64,000 nt of DNA. Origin: Polytrichum commune (Eukaryota > Streptophyta > Polytrichopsida > Polytrichales > Polytrichaceae). Of this stretch, positions 46,158 through 58,656 are shown piece after piece. A model generated the notes under the pieces. It worked only from the letters and a program-made list of their open reading frames with translations. It was not told the origin of the DNA and searched no databases. Position numbers and translations under genes: made by a program. Location of the stretch: NCBI GenBank assembly GCA_950295325.1, contig OX485803.1, positions 68,525,554-68,589,553 of the forward strand, written 5' to 3'. The number at the start of each line of letters is the position of its first letter. The first letter of the stretch is position 1.

Positions 46158-49100
46158 GCGACTGGTGGATACAGTGTGTATGAACGAGATGAAGAGACGT
46201 GAGAGCCTCCAACCACCTTACTTTTTAGTTGGTGGGGTCCTTCTTATAGCAGCCATAAGAGTTCTCTAATTCCAAACTTGTTACAAGCCAACCCTTGGCC
46301 ATTCAGATGGGCCAAAAGTTTGTGGGTCTAAATCTTAGTGTTGTGAATGTATCAAGACTTTCTTTTGCTCATTTGAACTTTATTTTTGTGCAATATAATT
46401 AATGGTCATTCATTCAAGGATTTCAATACCATATTAATAATCTCAAACCACATTGTTTGATTCTATGCTCGGGGGGGGGGGGGGGGGCACTTAGTGTATA
46501 CTTTGTGAACCACCTACGTGACTCATGTTTACTACAAGGGTTTTCTTTTGTTTTTTGGGAGGGGGTTTAGTTATAAAAAATATGGTGTAAGACGCATTCT
46601 TCATACCCTTCTAGTACTTGTATTTTTTGGACCATGTGTTTATTTGACACCCTATCTTAATTACAAAGCATTAGAATTTTGGTAGTCGTTTAGGGTCTAT
46701 TCTCTAGGCTACCACACAAGAATCTGACACAACAAAGTTCATAGGCTTTGACACACAACACACTATGATACCCAATAGCAATCATAGAAGAAGAGTTAGG
46801 CATGAAGATTTAAACACAAGACATCGCATGCAAAGGAGACGACGAGAAAAAAAATAGTTTTTGCATTATACTCATTGCAAAAAACATTGTGTTTTATTAA
46901 ACAGAGTTTCATGACATAAATGAAGACATTATGTTTCAATGAACGTAGTTTCAAGTCTCTACACACTTACAAGCAAGAAAATATCCCAACAACTTGACCA
47001 GTAATACAACCACAGGGGCCTCCAAAAATCTAGGAAACAATGGAGCACAAAAAAAAATTGCATCAAACTAGACTATTCCATACATTGGAGATGAAGAAAT
47101 GAGGGCAACAACTAAGTTGAAGGGTGGACGCTTCATTGAACTCCTTTGCAGCCGTCAACTTAGGCACGAACAACAACTTTAGTGCTTACAATCCAGAGAA
47201 CAACAATGGCCATGCTCAACAACAATCCACCCCAAACTTAAGACAATGAAGGGTTTAAATTAAAAGAACTCACCTTACAAACACAAATGAAAGGTAATCC
47301 AGATGTTGGCAAGGTGCTCATGGTTGTCATCCATTTGGACCGTGGCTTCCTCACACTAGCCAACCTCAAGTAAACGACAAAGGTACACAAGCTCACAAAA
47401 CTTTAGCGATGACATGCAGCCATATCAGAGGTGCTCAAGGATATCATGCTCCAACACCCAAGACCTTGCCAAGACATTCAAATAGGCATCAAACAAATCT
47501 ATTGGGTGCTCATCTAGAGCCCCATTGAAAGAGAGGTGTTTGCAACACCAAGATGTACCAATGCTAATGCGTTGAACTCTACACAAGTGCCCAACAAACG
47601 CTGGGTGTTGTGGCTCACAAAGGTATTGGGGGGGGGGGGCAACTTGCACAGAAAGATTGCGTGGTAAGTAGGTGGACATTGGAGTGCCTCCCATGGTGAC
47701 GTTGGTGTTGCCATCTCTGCCAACATGCAATTGATAAAGATCTAGAGTGCCTTCTCGTATGTAGGAACGACGTTTGGATCCTTGAAGGAGACCTCCAACA
47801 CGTTCGCCATAGTGCCCAGCTACATCCCACATACTGCATTACTAGCTAGATCTTAGTAAAGAAGAGGTGCGCATTCAGTGGAAAAACCAAAATGCAAGTC
47901 AAGAGAACAATGCACAAATGTGTGCATAAGGTCGGGAGATGGTGCACTTACAGAAACTCGCCTATTGCCTAGTGTAGAAGTTACCAACATCATTGAGAGA
48001 GACCGACCGTACCTTCATGGTGTTGAATAGAATCTGCACCAAACCCACAGATGAGATGAGGAACATGATGGAGTAGACCAGGATCCCAATAAGTCCAATC
48101 ACAATCATGACTAGGGATTACTGTAAGACATACATGATTGGGTATGGAGAAGAATAATCACCAGAAGGAGGGATCTAACCTGAATAATGTGGGTGATGAA
48201 AATGAACGTTAACCTAATTGATGACCTTGCACATGCCCACAAAAAAAAAAAAAAAAAAAACTTTAATTGGGAATACAACTTCTAAGATGCAACACACCTG
48301 AACAAAAAATGAAAACAAAGTAACATGTGCATGGGGATTTAGAACATGTGCATGTGCATTGGGAAAGGTATTCCATTGTCAAGGACAACTGCAACATTAG
48401 TATTCAACATGTAAACTTTAGTGTCTTGATTATATTACAATTGAACACATGTCAAAATAGAATTTAAGTCAACCCATGTCCAATCAAAATGATCATACTT
48501 ATAAAAAAATTCGACCAACTTGTTTTGAATATCAGTATAACATCATAAAATTAGTCGGGGATGATAAACATTTTTGGGTACACACCTCTACAACCTCTTT
48601 CAAATCAATCGGATGTTTCAATGCTCCCCATTTGCTCCCAAATGTTTTCCTTATTTTATTGGACCCGACTGAGCCACCATTTTCTTTCATCTACACCGTT
48701 CAAGATGCTTGTGGGTCTTCCCTTCGGTCTCCCTATATTCTTCTGTGAGACTTTTTTTCTCTTTAGAGCAACCTTGAATGTAGACGGAATAATCATGGAA
48801 TTGTGTTCTACAAAATAGACCCCAACATCCTATCCTAGCCCCACTATCCTACTACTACACGATGATGCATCAAAGTATGCATCATTATTGTTGAAATGTA
48901 CAACATTTCTAACCCGGGTAAGTGAATCTTTGGAGAGAAATAGATTACCGTTCAACTCAGCCACAAGTGTCGACTTACATACCTTGTGAAGTTGTGACCT
49001 ATATACTTCACGAATGGCACATTCTTGGTTGGGACAATGATTGCTTGGGGATGTGGCTCCTCTGCATCTAGCAATTTAGAGATCACCTGACGTGTCTCAT

Positions 49101-49593
49101 CCTCCAACTCGGGAAGAGCCTGTGACCTAACTCGTTCCTCATCAACAACTTCGTCTTTCAACTTTTTTGCACTCATGAGTGTAACTCGTGCCTCCTCGGC
49201 AATCTGTGCAACATTGGCCTAGTAATGCAGATCATGTTGCAACACTTCCATATCTATATCTTCTTCTCTAACATGTCGTTGTGTTGGTGTATAAACAAAA
49301 TGCTTAGGATCTTCTTTTTCAAAGAGCCATGGTTTATTGAACCGCGCTAAATTCTTAGGGTTGGCACCAAGTGATGGAGCCATGTTCAACCCATGAAAAT
49401 CCTTATGAGCTTCCCTAAACCCCTCCTTCAGGGCGCCAACGTACTCATCGGTGGAAACTAGATTGTGTCGAGGTCACCTTCAACCCTCAGCCTTAGACGA
49501 TGTAACCCGCTGCTGAACCGGTCTACATGGAAGTTACTCCCACCAAAATTAGACCATTCTAGGTTTTCATTTCTATGAAGGTGGTTGTATGCA
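46158..49593. other. decayed, TE-like region without an intact gene
   Basis: A run of 17 G lies at 46471-46487, a G tract near 47628-47639, and a 20-nt A tract at 48241-48260. A 135-codon minus-strand frame (47425-47832) has no recognised motif. Minus-strand sequence from ~49470 to 48952 reads coherently as EYVGALKEGFREAHKDF, then PWLFEKEDPKHFVYTPTQRH, then an in-frame TAG near 49220, then AQIAEEARVTLMSAKKLKDE. This looks like a broken gene or transposon ORF of unknown family, directly abutting the CACTA end. Confidence 0.35.
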
Positions 49594-51340
49594 CACTATG
49601 CCAAATACAGGCTTTTTTGACTGGGGTTTTCGACTAAAAATGGTATAAAACCAGGTACTTGACTAGGACTACTGTAGTAGCAAAGTGAGTCAAATGCTTG
49701 TCAGGTCGGACCAGTCGCTTGCAACAAGTTGACTATGGTTTATTCTGTGGGCATTTCGTTCCCTATGCACGTTCCCAATGACCTTTTGGGACCTCGATTG
49801 GCACCGCCCTTGGGACCTCCCGTGTCTCGACTACATATAGTCAAGTATTGTTGACTACCAGTAGTAAACACGTAGTGCCCACTCTAATAAAGATAGTTAT
49901 AATATCTTGACTATACCTAGTAAAAACTTAGTCATGTCAATAATTATGTCGCTTCACTAAGTCTAGTCATAATGATTTGTGTATAATCCAAATAAAACAT
50001 AGTCATCTTTGCTACAACGTTCCACTATATTTAGTCACATTGGTGTGACTGAGATTAGTCAAGGGATTGTTCATGGTGGACAATCTTGGGTTTACCTTGA
50101 CTAAAACTAGTCACACAATTGGCATTCAGCTGGCCTTAAAGATTGTCTTCTTCCCTACTTGCAATCGTTTTAGTCATTGTTGTCAATTGGAAACTACTAC
50201 GCATAGTCAACTCTCCTCATTCACTTTAGTCTTGCATTCCAGATTCATGACTGACTCTAGTCAACCCATGTGAATTGTTCTGGTCTTCATTTTTAGCATT
50301 GCTTTCACAGTAGTCAAATTAATACGACTAGTGATAGAAATAGATGCATATCCATGTATGTGCAATCTGTACTACTTGTTGTAACAAGCTCAGCTGCGAC
50401 ATGCGCAAACATTCCATAGAAACAATCACTTGTGGCAATCCATACACTGGTTCAAAAAACACTTTATATTCAAAATAATCGTTCCTGGGTGTAGTCCTCC
50501 CATAAGCACATGCGGGTTCCTGGAACTAGTTCAAAACTAAACTGGTGGAGGCCGGCGCAAACATTCTGTGGGCCACAAAATAAACTGACCCACGGCATCA
50601 CCGATTTTCGAGACCGGCGGATCATCTAGCATTAGGGGTTTATATAGCACATATCCGTCATCGTGGCTCTGGAGCACTGCCAAGGACACAGTTCCTTCAG
50701 CGATTACTACTCCGTGCAAAGTCCCCCCCGGAAGAGTCGTGACCCTCCCTTCCCCTACTAGAAGAGATTCCTCGTCGACTCCTATTCCCATGATCTGTAC
50801 TACGTCTCCTGCTACAAAGGGTTGCATTGCTTCAACCTCCTTCAATGTTTCTTTCTCCTACAAAGAAATTGACATGCTGAGGAGTTAGTATGAGCTACAA
50901 CCATGGATACATAACTTGTCATTTGATTACTAATAGGGGTGACATTCAAAAAGTCAATCATTGTCAACTGCCAGTAGTAAACATGTAGTGCCCACCCTGC
51001 TAAATATATTTACGACATGTTGACTAGACCTAGTCAAGCATTAGTCTAGACCTAGTCACTGGTTAGTCAACCACTAGTCACTGGTTAGTCAACCATGAGT
51101 CACTGGTTAGTCAACCATTAGTCACTGGTTAGTCAACCATGAGTCACTGGTTAGTCCAACATTAGTCACTGGTTAGTCCAACATTAGTCACTAGTTAGTC
51201 AAGCATTAGTCAATTGCTAGTCAAGCATTAGTCAAACATAGACTAGAGATGCCCATTATATTGGTTAGACAAGCATTAGACAAGCATTAAGACAAGCATT
51301 AGACAAGCATGTATCAAACATAAGCCAAGCATAAGTCATT
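49594..51340. mobile_element. CACTA (En/Spm-type) terminus and subterminal repeat field
   Basis: The element end reads CACTATGCCAAATACAGGCT at 49594, then TTTTTTGACTGGGG. CACTA ends are diagnostic of En/Spm-like elements. AGTCA/TGACT motifs recur throughout 49.6-51.3 kb in both orientations, as expected for the subterminal transposase-binding field of CACTA elements. The opposite end (inverse, ...TAGTG) was not found in the window. Confidence 0.75.
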
Positions 51341-54300
51341 GTCCTACCTTTGAGATTTTTGATGCGCTTTTCTTGGGGAGCCGCTTCTTGCCAATCTTCT
51401 CCGATTCCTTTTCCACTACATGCTTGGCTCGTAATTTGCGGGGCATTTGCGGTGACTGCATTCCAACCTGTAGCTTTTGCAACTCCGTGGCCCGCGCCCT
51501 CTTCTTCGGAGTGAATGCAACATCGCTGGCCACCTTCTCCCTGGAGCCGGAGCTTACCTCCTGATCGTTCTGAGTCTCCAACTCTGCAACCTCCTGCGCA
51601 GTGGGACCTTCGTCTTCTGCCTTCCGTTTCTTTCCCTGTTCAAAGTATCCACCCCAGTAGCATTTAGTCTAGCAAATTTATATCACTCCAAAGCTAGCCA
51701 ACTTTGCGCTAAGAATGAACTTCACATTTCATACTCGAGTGCTCAACAACATAAGCTACTATTACTCAGGACATGATCTCTACTTTACTATGTTGTCGTC
51801 ACAAACTCTATGTTCAGAATGTCTTTGTAGTCACCTCTTGCTCATGTGTAGTGTGTGCGTGTACCACATGAGCTTCGTTAATTTGAGGAGTATCTTCTCT
51901 TGAATGTCCCTTGGATTTTGGTGAGGCCAAATTCTGGTTTGGGAACTACACAACATGGGCAACAATACAACCTTAATGTTTAGGATTTGGCAGTCATAGC
52001 ACGTGAACTCTACCAATGCATTTAAACCAAGTTGAGGTTTGGAATTAAAAACGTACCGAGTTGGGCAAGCACTCGGTGCTACACGTGTTCGGAGTTGACT
52101 GCAGTTGCTCGAAAGACGAAGGCTGCTGAACATTGGATGTAGTAGGGTTTGGAACAGCTGGTATGTTTAGTGCTGTCATAATTGCCTTCATACTTGCCTC
52201 CATCCCAGCCATTCGGGTATAGAAGTCGCGTTTCATCGACTTAAATTCCATTGCCAGGGACGTCGACGGCTCCTGCACTCCGCTTCCGCTACCAGAAATG
52301 TGGGACACATTTGGCGTGCCTGCCGGCTGCTTCTTGCGAGATTTTTGGCGTAGCATCTCCAACTCTATCTCCTCGCAGCTTGGATCCCGTTGCAACTCTG
52401 CTGCCTGCACCAAGACCCTCTTGCATTGCATTCCATTAATCAGACATGAACATAGTTACAGAGTTCCATATATTTGCATAAACAAGTCCTGAAGTGCTGA
52501 GGAACTTTAGAACTAGTTGACTACCACTACAGAAATGGTTGACTAGAACATTACTACCAGGTCTGTGAATGATGACTATAGTATTACTAGGACTTCACTG
52601 GATGTCTACTCGACTTCGGCTGGAGCCAGTGGAATCGAGAACGAGGGTGCGCATCAAGTGCAAAAGTCAGAGGTGTTAGAAGACTCGCAAAATAACACTC
52701 ATAAAGCGAAGCAGTCAGTGGGCTACTATACGAAGATCTAACATCACCTGCACATAAAACTCAAGAATGTGCATACATATACCCTAAACACAACTCAAAT
52801 GACTACCCATCTAGAGACACTCTCGGAACAGAACTTTGTGGTCCTAGACTAGACTAACCAGAATCGGGCCTCCTTGAATCGGGTGTGGAAATCACATTTT
52901 TGGCATTAGTGAAGATGAAATATAACAATATCAACAATGAGTAATCTTCTCTAGTATGCTGCATATGTTATAGTTACACTGGCAGAATTCATTGAACTTA
53001 GTTTGAATTACATAAGAAAACCCAAAAGTTGTCCACATCTAACTGGCTGGACTTGGAAACTCTAGAATTTTAGGAATAAAGCAACCCACAACTCCGGGAA
53101 TGAAAAGGGTTGAAAGAAATGCGCAGTAATCTAGGTCTATAAAGAACGTTGATTCTTGCCTGACCTTGAAATGTCAAACTACAAACTCAGCAAAAACCTT
53201 ATACCCAGAATCTCGGGAGAAATATAATCTCACTAGATATTTATTCCTCTAAACTTAACATTGATCGAACCTGGAGAACAACAGGAAGCAATATAGACAC
53301 ACAACAGAAAGTTAATGGTTAAATCCAGGGACTGGTGACCATGAAATTGTATGAGCCCAAAAGGAGAGGACGTGTAAATGGACTTATATTGGCCATAACC
53401 CTACAAGTTCAAGACTGCAGAAAAATTATCCGAACATTATCTGAGGAATTTAGAGAACTTACCTCAAATTCCAAAAGAAATCGAGAAAGATGAACACGTA
53501 ACTCAAATGAACACACAACTCAAATGACTGCCCAACTAGAGCAAGTCGTAGTCGTATGTTCCTTTCACAGTATGCAGCGTATGCTGAAATCTAAAAGCAA
53601 TCAGTTCTTAAAACTTACGAGGCTTAAACTAATTTCTTGCACCTTCTAGTTTGGTTCTAAATGCAGCATTCTAGATATGAATATTAAGTGGGCTTTGAGG
53701 AAGTAGACCATGGTTGCCCGAGCAGAAATCCAAACCGAAGGAAGGTGGATTCTTGGCTACAATCTTAGTTATTGGCAAATGCTATCAGGTATAATCTGAG
53801 ATTCTGGGACACAACATTTAATTGCATGTGAAAATGCGGGGTCCAGGTGACAGTGGTTTACCTGGACTAGGGAGGTACCTCTGTACTGCTCATCAGATTG
53901 TCATCGTTTCTTAGGCTTCGTCATCAAAAGCGACGTCACGTAGGTTCACATGTAAACTTACAAGGAGTCAAAGATGAGTAGCTAAGTGAACATGTTGATT
54001 AAAGTCCTTTTAAGCTGGATTGAACTCTTCCAGGCGAGAGCAAGGCTAGCAGAAGAGGAACTTCAGCGGGGGAGAACAAAACTAATGTAAGCAACTGTAC
54101 CATTAAAAATGTCTATGTGCTCACTTCAGTTGCATCACAAGAGAAGTTCTCTTAAATCCCATATTGACTGCATTTCACCTTCAACGTCCTAAATCCATTA
54201 TATCCGTGCACTTCCACTTAGCAAATAAACAATTGATTAGGATTTCATTCCCGAATTGGAACTGTGAATAAAGCATGTAATTACCTTGGAAGCCAAAAAC

Positions 54301-56529
54301 ATTACGGAGGCTACCGCACTCCACCACTCTAAAGATTGAGTTGGTTTGAAGCCATCATGATATAGTTTTAGCCTTATTAGCCTTATGGGTTCCAAGATTT
54401 TAACGTCAATTTCATAACATTGCATGACAAAGTACTCGTTAGCATGGAGGTTATAATTTTTGTGAGTTCCCATTACAATTGTACAATTTAATATACTTTG
54501 GGTGATGTCTTTTAATTTTGAAAATTTTCAGACACAACCAAACTCATAAAGGTTGATTCTATGTAATCAAGCATATTTAGCCTAATTGCGCTTGATGAAC
54601 CTAATCAAGCCTAATCAAAACTGATACTATGCCTACCTAACAAATTATGCCTAATTAATTTCTTAATGTGCTTAGTTGAGTTGAGTATGATCTAACTCAG
54701 AGAAGAAAATTGTTGTGCTTAATTTCACTTGTTTAGGCTTCATGATGCTGAATTAGGTGTAAAATGCTGGTTGGCAACTAATCAGCCTTAAATAGTTCAA
54801 ATGTGTCTGAATACTTTTAGAAACCTAGAACTTGCTCTCAATAGCTTTCAAATACGGTTATGTACACTCGATTACATCTATTCATGCTTAAATAGTTCAA
54901 ATGCATATGAACACTTGTGAAAGTAGAAGGCATCACCTAAACTATTACCAAAATATATGTACTAAAGTCAGCACACTAATTTAAGTTCCACTTTACAATG
55001 ACAAAGATCCTTTGCCAACCGTAAGTCACAAAAATGAAAAATTCCTCAAATGCTAATGAGGAATTTGTCATGTAATGAAATGAAATTGATTTTGTCAAAT
55101 TGATTTTGTGAAAGAGGCCTCTGTATAGAGCTATTTAAATGCTTCATGCATGCGTCCTCAAACAATGAAATTGTGAGGAGTTGTAGGCTATGTGGGATTT
55201 CAGATTCAAATATGACTAAAATATGACTAAAATATGACTAAACTATGACTAAAAAGCTACTGCAGCATGACAAGAGTAGAAACTTGGGAGGGATACTTAC
55301 CAGATTTGCCGTTACCTCCCCCTCGGACCTGCCAGCATGGGAAAGTCGCTTCAGTTGAGCGCGATTTAGAGTGAGTGTCTCCGCTTGCTTTACCTTCTTC
55401 TCGTCTGCGATTAGTGCTGAGAGGTTGACCCAATGGTCTTGCCTGATGTGCTTTGGTTTCTCTCTGCCAGCGACCATTAACTTTTTCATGGCATACCTCT
55501 TCATCTTCAACTGTGATTTCAGATTTGCATGGAAGGACCACTCTGTGACGTGCCCAATGCCACCTTCATACTCAAAGGTATTATCCACCCTCTTCTTGAT
55601 ATTCAACAACGTCATTGCATTGTGGTCGTTGTAGTTGTCCACACTGAAGTCCAAGTCAACTACATGGCCTCGTAGGCATTTCAGCCATAAGTGACGGTTT
55701 CCCGCGCATGGATTTCCCTTCATATCCACTTCCACTGTGTAGCGTTTTTTTTCATGTTGCTCTCGCACCGGTGCTTCCTGTTGCAGTCGTCGTGTATGTA
55801 GTCGCCTCCGGTGACGTTTGTCAGCTTCCGAGCTGTGTGGAGGATCATCGAACTCTCCCCCCGCAACTGCCTCTGGACTAAGCTTAGCCGCAAGACGTTG
55901 CTTTTGAGCCCTCTGTACCTTCAGCATCTCCAACTCCTTGCTGATAATCTTTAGGTCCATGCTTGCATAGTCGTCCAGCCCAAGCTCAGACGTCCTACCA
56001 GAAGAACGTGAACCATCGAACCTCCTTGCTGGCGGTGGTGCATAATCCTCCAGTAGGCTTTCCTCCTCCAGAAAGTCATGCTCGTCCCCATCGTTAGATG
56101 ACCACGTCACACTAGTCGACATGTTGCGTGCTTCCTTTTGTATTGCGGAGTCTTGTTGACTAATTGTGCGTGGCACCGCAAATTTTGCACCTGAAGGGAT
56201 GGAAGGCTGTGAACGCGCTGAAGTGGGTGTGCTGTTCACACTATAGGGCCTTCTGGTGTCCCACTTCGCCGGCTCGGACAGTTCAGGTTTTCCCTGCACA
56301 TGTGCATTCACTGACTTATTCCAGGTTCTATGCACATAACTCCTAGTTCTCAAGATGCTAAGCGTACTAACAGTTGAGATAATGCATAAGGTGAACCAAC
56401 ACCTGGCATTGTTTGCAGCATTAGAACTGAAGTACATACACGCACCTTTGCAGGAGCTTTAGGAGCTGGAGAAGTTGGCAACACTGCTTCCGAGTTCCTT
56501 CTGGACCTCCTCCCCTCTTCGTCTAATGC
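50537..56529 (-). CDS. CACTA-associated Ptta/En/Spm transposase-like protein, 5+ exons
   Basis: Exons on the minus strand are 56529-56446, 56293-55301, 52419-52057, 51635-51348 and 50857-50537. All junctions are GT-AG and phase 0, giving 682 codons plus stop at 50537-50539. The N-terminal part is basic and Ser-rich (ALDEEGRRSRRNSEAV). The large exon has an acidic stretch, a Lys/Arg-rich segment and HLWLKCLRGHVVDLDFSVDN, then QDHWVNLSALIADEKKV and LNRAQLKRLSHAGRSEGE. That matches the W...NR..R..H..G pattern of plant Transposase_24/Ptta-En/Spm proteins. A predicted coiled region follows (AAELQRDPSCEEIELEMLRQ). A beta-rich C terminus ends SKIGDAVGQFILWPTECLRR, as in related transposon proteins. 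The start exon is missing; 59674-59426 may be upstream. The gene points at the CACTA end at 49594. Confidence 0.6.
51040..51240 (+). repeat. tandem array of ~21-bp TTAGTCAACCATTAGTCACTGG-like units
   Basis: About eight to nine units built from GGTTAGTCAACCATTAGTCA with small changes (CCATGAG, CCAACAT). It is the densest part of the CACTA subterminal motif field and lies in the last intron of the transposase-like gene. Confidence 0.85.
52420..55300. other. large intron of the transposase-like gene
   Basis: A 2.9-kb intron. It contains reverse-strand family D fragments near 53015-53100 and 53395-53500 (ACTGGCTGGACTTGGAAAC; AGGAATTTAGAGAA), and a relative of the 10281-10416 insert at 54312-54425. 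A possible plus-strand exon lies at 54034-54086 (CTTCCAG|GCGAGAG to CTAAT|GTAAGC, reading ARARLAEEELQRGRTKL), unassigned. Confidence 0.4.
54312..54425 (+). repeat. relative of the insert at 10281-10416
   Basis: Shares CTACCGCACTCCACCACTCTA, GAGTTGGTTTGAAGCCATC, ATTAGCCTTAT and TTTTAACGTCAATTTCAT with it. Confidence 0.6.
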
Positions 56530-58020
56530 CTGTAGTTCCTATGCAGTAGTTAGTACTTCCATACTTTACTAGTACCAATTTAAAATGTTCAACGATCATA
56601 CTAGTGTTTGTCACCTTCTGCACACAATGTGACAAGAAATAGTCAAATTATGCATGCGAATGACTAACATCAGAAGTCTAAGAAATCTAGAGAGGTATGT
56701 TGTTGCTCTTCAAACTCCCAACCCAATTATTATATCACAAAACAGACACGAAATTGGTACATCCAGTTACAAACACGAGGCCATGTTGCTGACCCAAAGG
56801 CTGGTTTATGTCACAGGCAGCTTCATGACAATAGTTTCAGTGGCAATATACCAAAATCAATGCAGCTTCTCACATCACTGCAATTGCTTCTCATGGGTCA
56901 TGGGTTCTCAAGGGTCATGGGTACAATTCTGTGCATTGAAGTATTTCCCAACCCACACTAAATATCAGATGTCAACATTGTGGTTAATAAATATCTATTG
57001 GATTGAAAATAATGTCCATTTAAAACACTTTTAACCCATATGGAAAGGAGGTGGGCATATCAGTTGCAAGCATGATAAGTCCAATATTTAAGGGACACTC
57101 TACAATTGACGGATTTGGAAATTCAGCCTACCAAAACCTGAGTCTGGCCCAAGATTAAATTCTCAAAAGTAATCTCAGTCCAGGCTGAATTTTGCCTTGG
57201 AGGCTATCCTGAACTAATCTTCAACACAGGAAATTGGATAAATTTCAATCCAGATCTTGTTGAGGGGTCAGTTTACTCTAAAAGTAAGCATTAACCTGCA
57301 CTTGAACTGCACAAGTGAGGGAGCTACGTGAAATGAGCACCTGAGACATCAATGATATGATTCCAGAATGGTGATCCATGGTCAACACAATCTCTATAAA
57401 ACAAGTTTTTTCAATCACGTGAAGGAGTCACTAAGTCCAGCTGAAACTTCTAATATAGACAAATGCCTTGTAGCCCCTCTAAGAGGTAAACTTTCCAGAA
57501 GCTATAACAAGGAAACCCTTTTACATCCACATAAACCACAGACACTCACAAACATACCGAAAAGAACAAGTCATCCTGAACTGGAGAACACATCTCCAAA
57601 TTCTTTCTAGACACAGAGACCTCTCCCACATACCTCGAAAACAGGAAGGCCTTGCACCAGCCACTACAGAAGGGGAGCAGTTACAGCTGAAGGGCGAAGC
57701 ACATTGTACTGCACTTTGCCCTGAACATAGTACTGGACGATGTGAGCAACTGAAAGGGCCCTGAGACAGCAGCTGCTCCTGTCCTTTGGACATATTTCCT
57801 TTACTGTTTGTTTCATCATTTGGCCTTGCAGAAAATCGTCTAGGAGCCACCTTCATTTCTTTATCTGTTATTTGACCAGACTTAGAGTTCTGAGCAACTG
57901 TGGGGTTCTCAGTTTTGTTGCTTTTCTTGGATTTCTTTCGCTGTCTCCTAGGTGAGCTTCCACGCAGGGGTGCAGCCATTGGGACTCCAAGCCGAGCAGC
58001 TACAAGCTCACGAAAAGCTG
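56530..58020. other. no clear gene; basic minus-strand frame at its right
   Basis: Minus-strand sequence from ~58044 to 57800 reads EFVTGAAIAAFRELVAARLG, then MAAPLRGSSPRRQRKKSKKS. It could continue the open frame at 58021-58656 through a 59-nt intron (CTG|GTAAGG to GTGAG|AAT). A further frame reads ALSVAHIVQYYVQGKVQYNV to a stop near 57680. The apparent introns are very short (44-59 nt), so frameshift decay is an alternative. Confidence 0.3.
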
Positions 58021-58656
58021 CTATTGCTGCGCCAGTGACAAATTCTCACATGCAGCTAATTGTAGCTGCAAGCTGAGAGTCCCATTGCATGTGGCACCCT
58101 TACCAGAACATTTGCAATCTCTTCTTGCATGGCCACCATTCCCTTGTGGATTGCCTTCGGTAACACTGGGCTGTAAATAACTACATTCATCTCTAAGGGC
58201 AGCCATGACTGCCTCAGCAGCTAGGCATGCCCTAATGGCACGAGTTGTGAGGTCGTCGTCCTTTTCAGGTTTTGTAATTTCTACTGCAGTTGGGGCACAG
58301 CCCACCAGATCACTGGACCTGCCCTTTGGTTTAAAATTGTTCTCGTGTTGGACTGCAGTGTAGCTTCTATCAATTTGATCCTGAGAACTTAGCTCAATAC
58401 TGTGGCCTTCAGCCATGAACTTAGAAGGAATAATAGGCTTGTCAGGTGGAGCTGCTCGGCCTAAAATTAGTTTACCAGCACCTTTCTTCTTTTCTGGAGG
58501 TGATACTGTGTCATCTTCCGATTCGGGGAAAATAGATTGACCGAGAGCAACGAGGCTATCAACTCTATCGACATCTTCCACTGTTATACCTTGCTTGTTT
58601 CCAGAATCATCATCATCTGTGTCAGACTGTTCTTCCTCAAACATATTGTCTATTCT
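58021..58656 (-). CDS. uncharacterised acidic/basic protein, exon or short gene
   Basis: A 207-codon open frame from ATG 58644 (MFEEEQSDTDDDDSGNKQGI) to TAG 58021. It has an acidic N terminus, then KKKGAGKLILGRAAPPDKPI, an Ala-rich helix (RAIRACLAAEAVMAALRDE) and a Cys/His-poor tail. It may instead be an internal exon: a splice acceptor AGTAG|AGA at 58657/58656 would join in phase 0 to the exon ending at 59426. I recognise no family. It lies within the putative CACTA interior and may be a captured gene fragment. Confidence 0.45.
   Translation of the reverse strand, partial: RIDNMFEEEQSDTDDDDSGNKQGITVEDVDRVDSLVALGQSIFPESEDDTVSPPEKKKGAGKLILGRAAPPDKPIIPSKFMAEGHSIELSSQDQIDRSYTAVQHENNFKPKGRSSDLVGCAPTAVEITKPEKDDDLTTRAIRACLAAEAVMAALRDECSYLQPSVTEGNPQGNGGHARRDCKCSGKGATCNGTLSLQLQLAACENLSLAQQ

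Noticed and set aside
46471-46487. Long G tracts as G-quadruplex regulators
   Set aside because: They are isolated homopolymers in decayed repeat DNA with no gene context, and length may be affected by sequencing error.
51040-51240. Regular repeat array as a CRISPR or centromeric satellite
   Set aside because: Units are contiguous without unique spacers, and the motif is the general AGTCA subterminal motif of the adjacent CACTA end.
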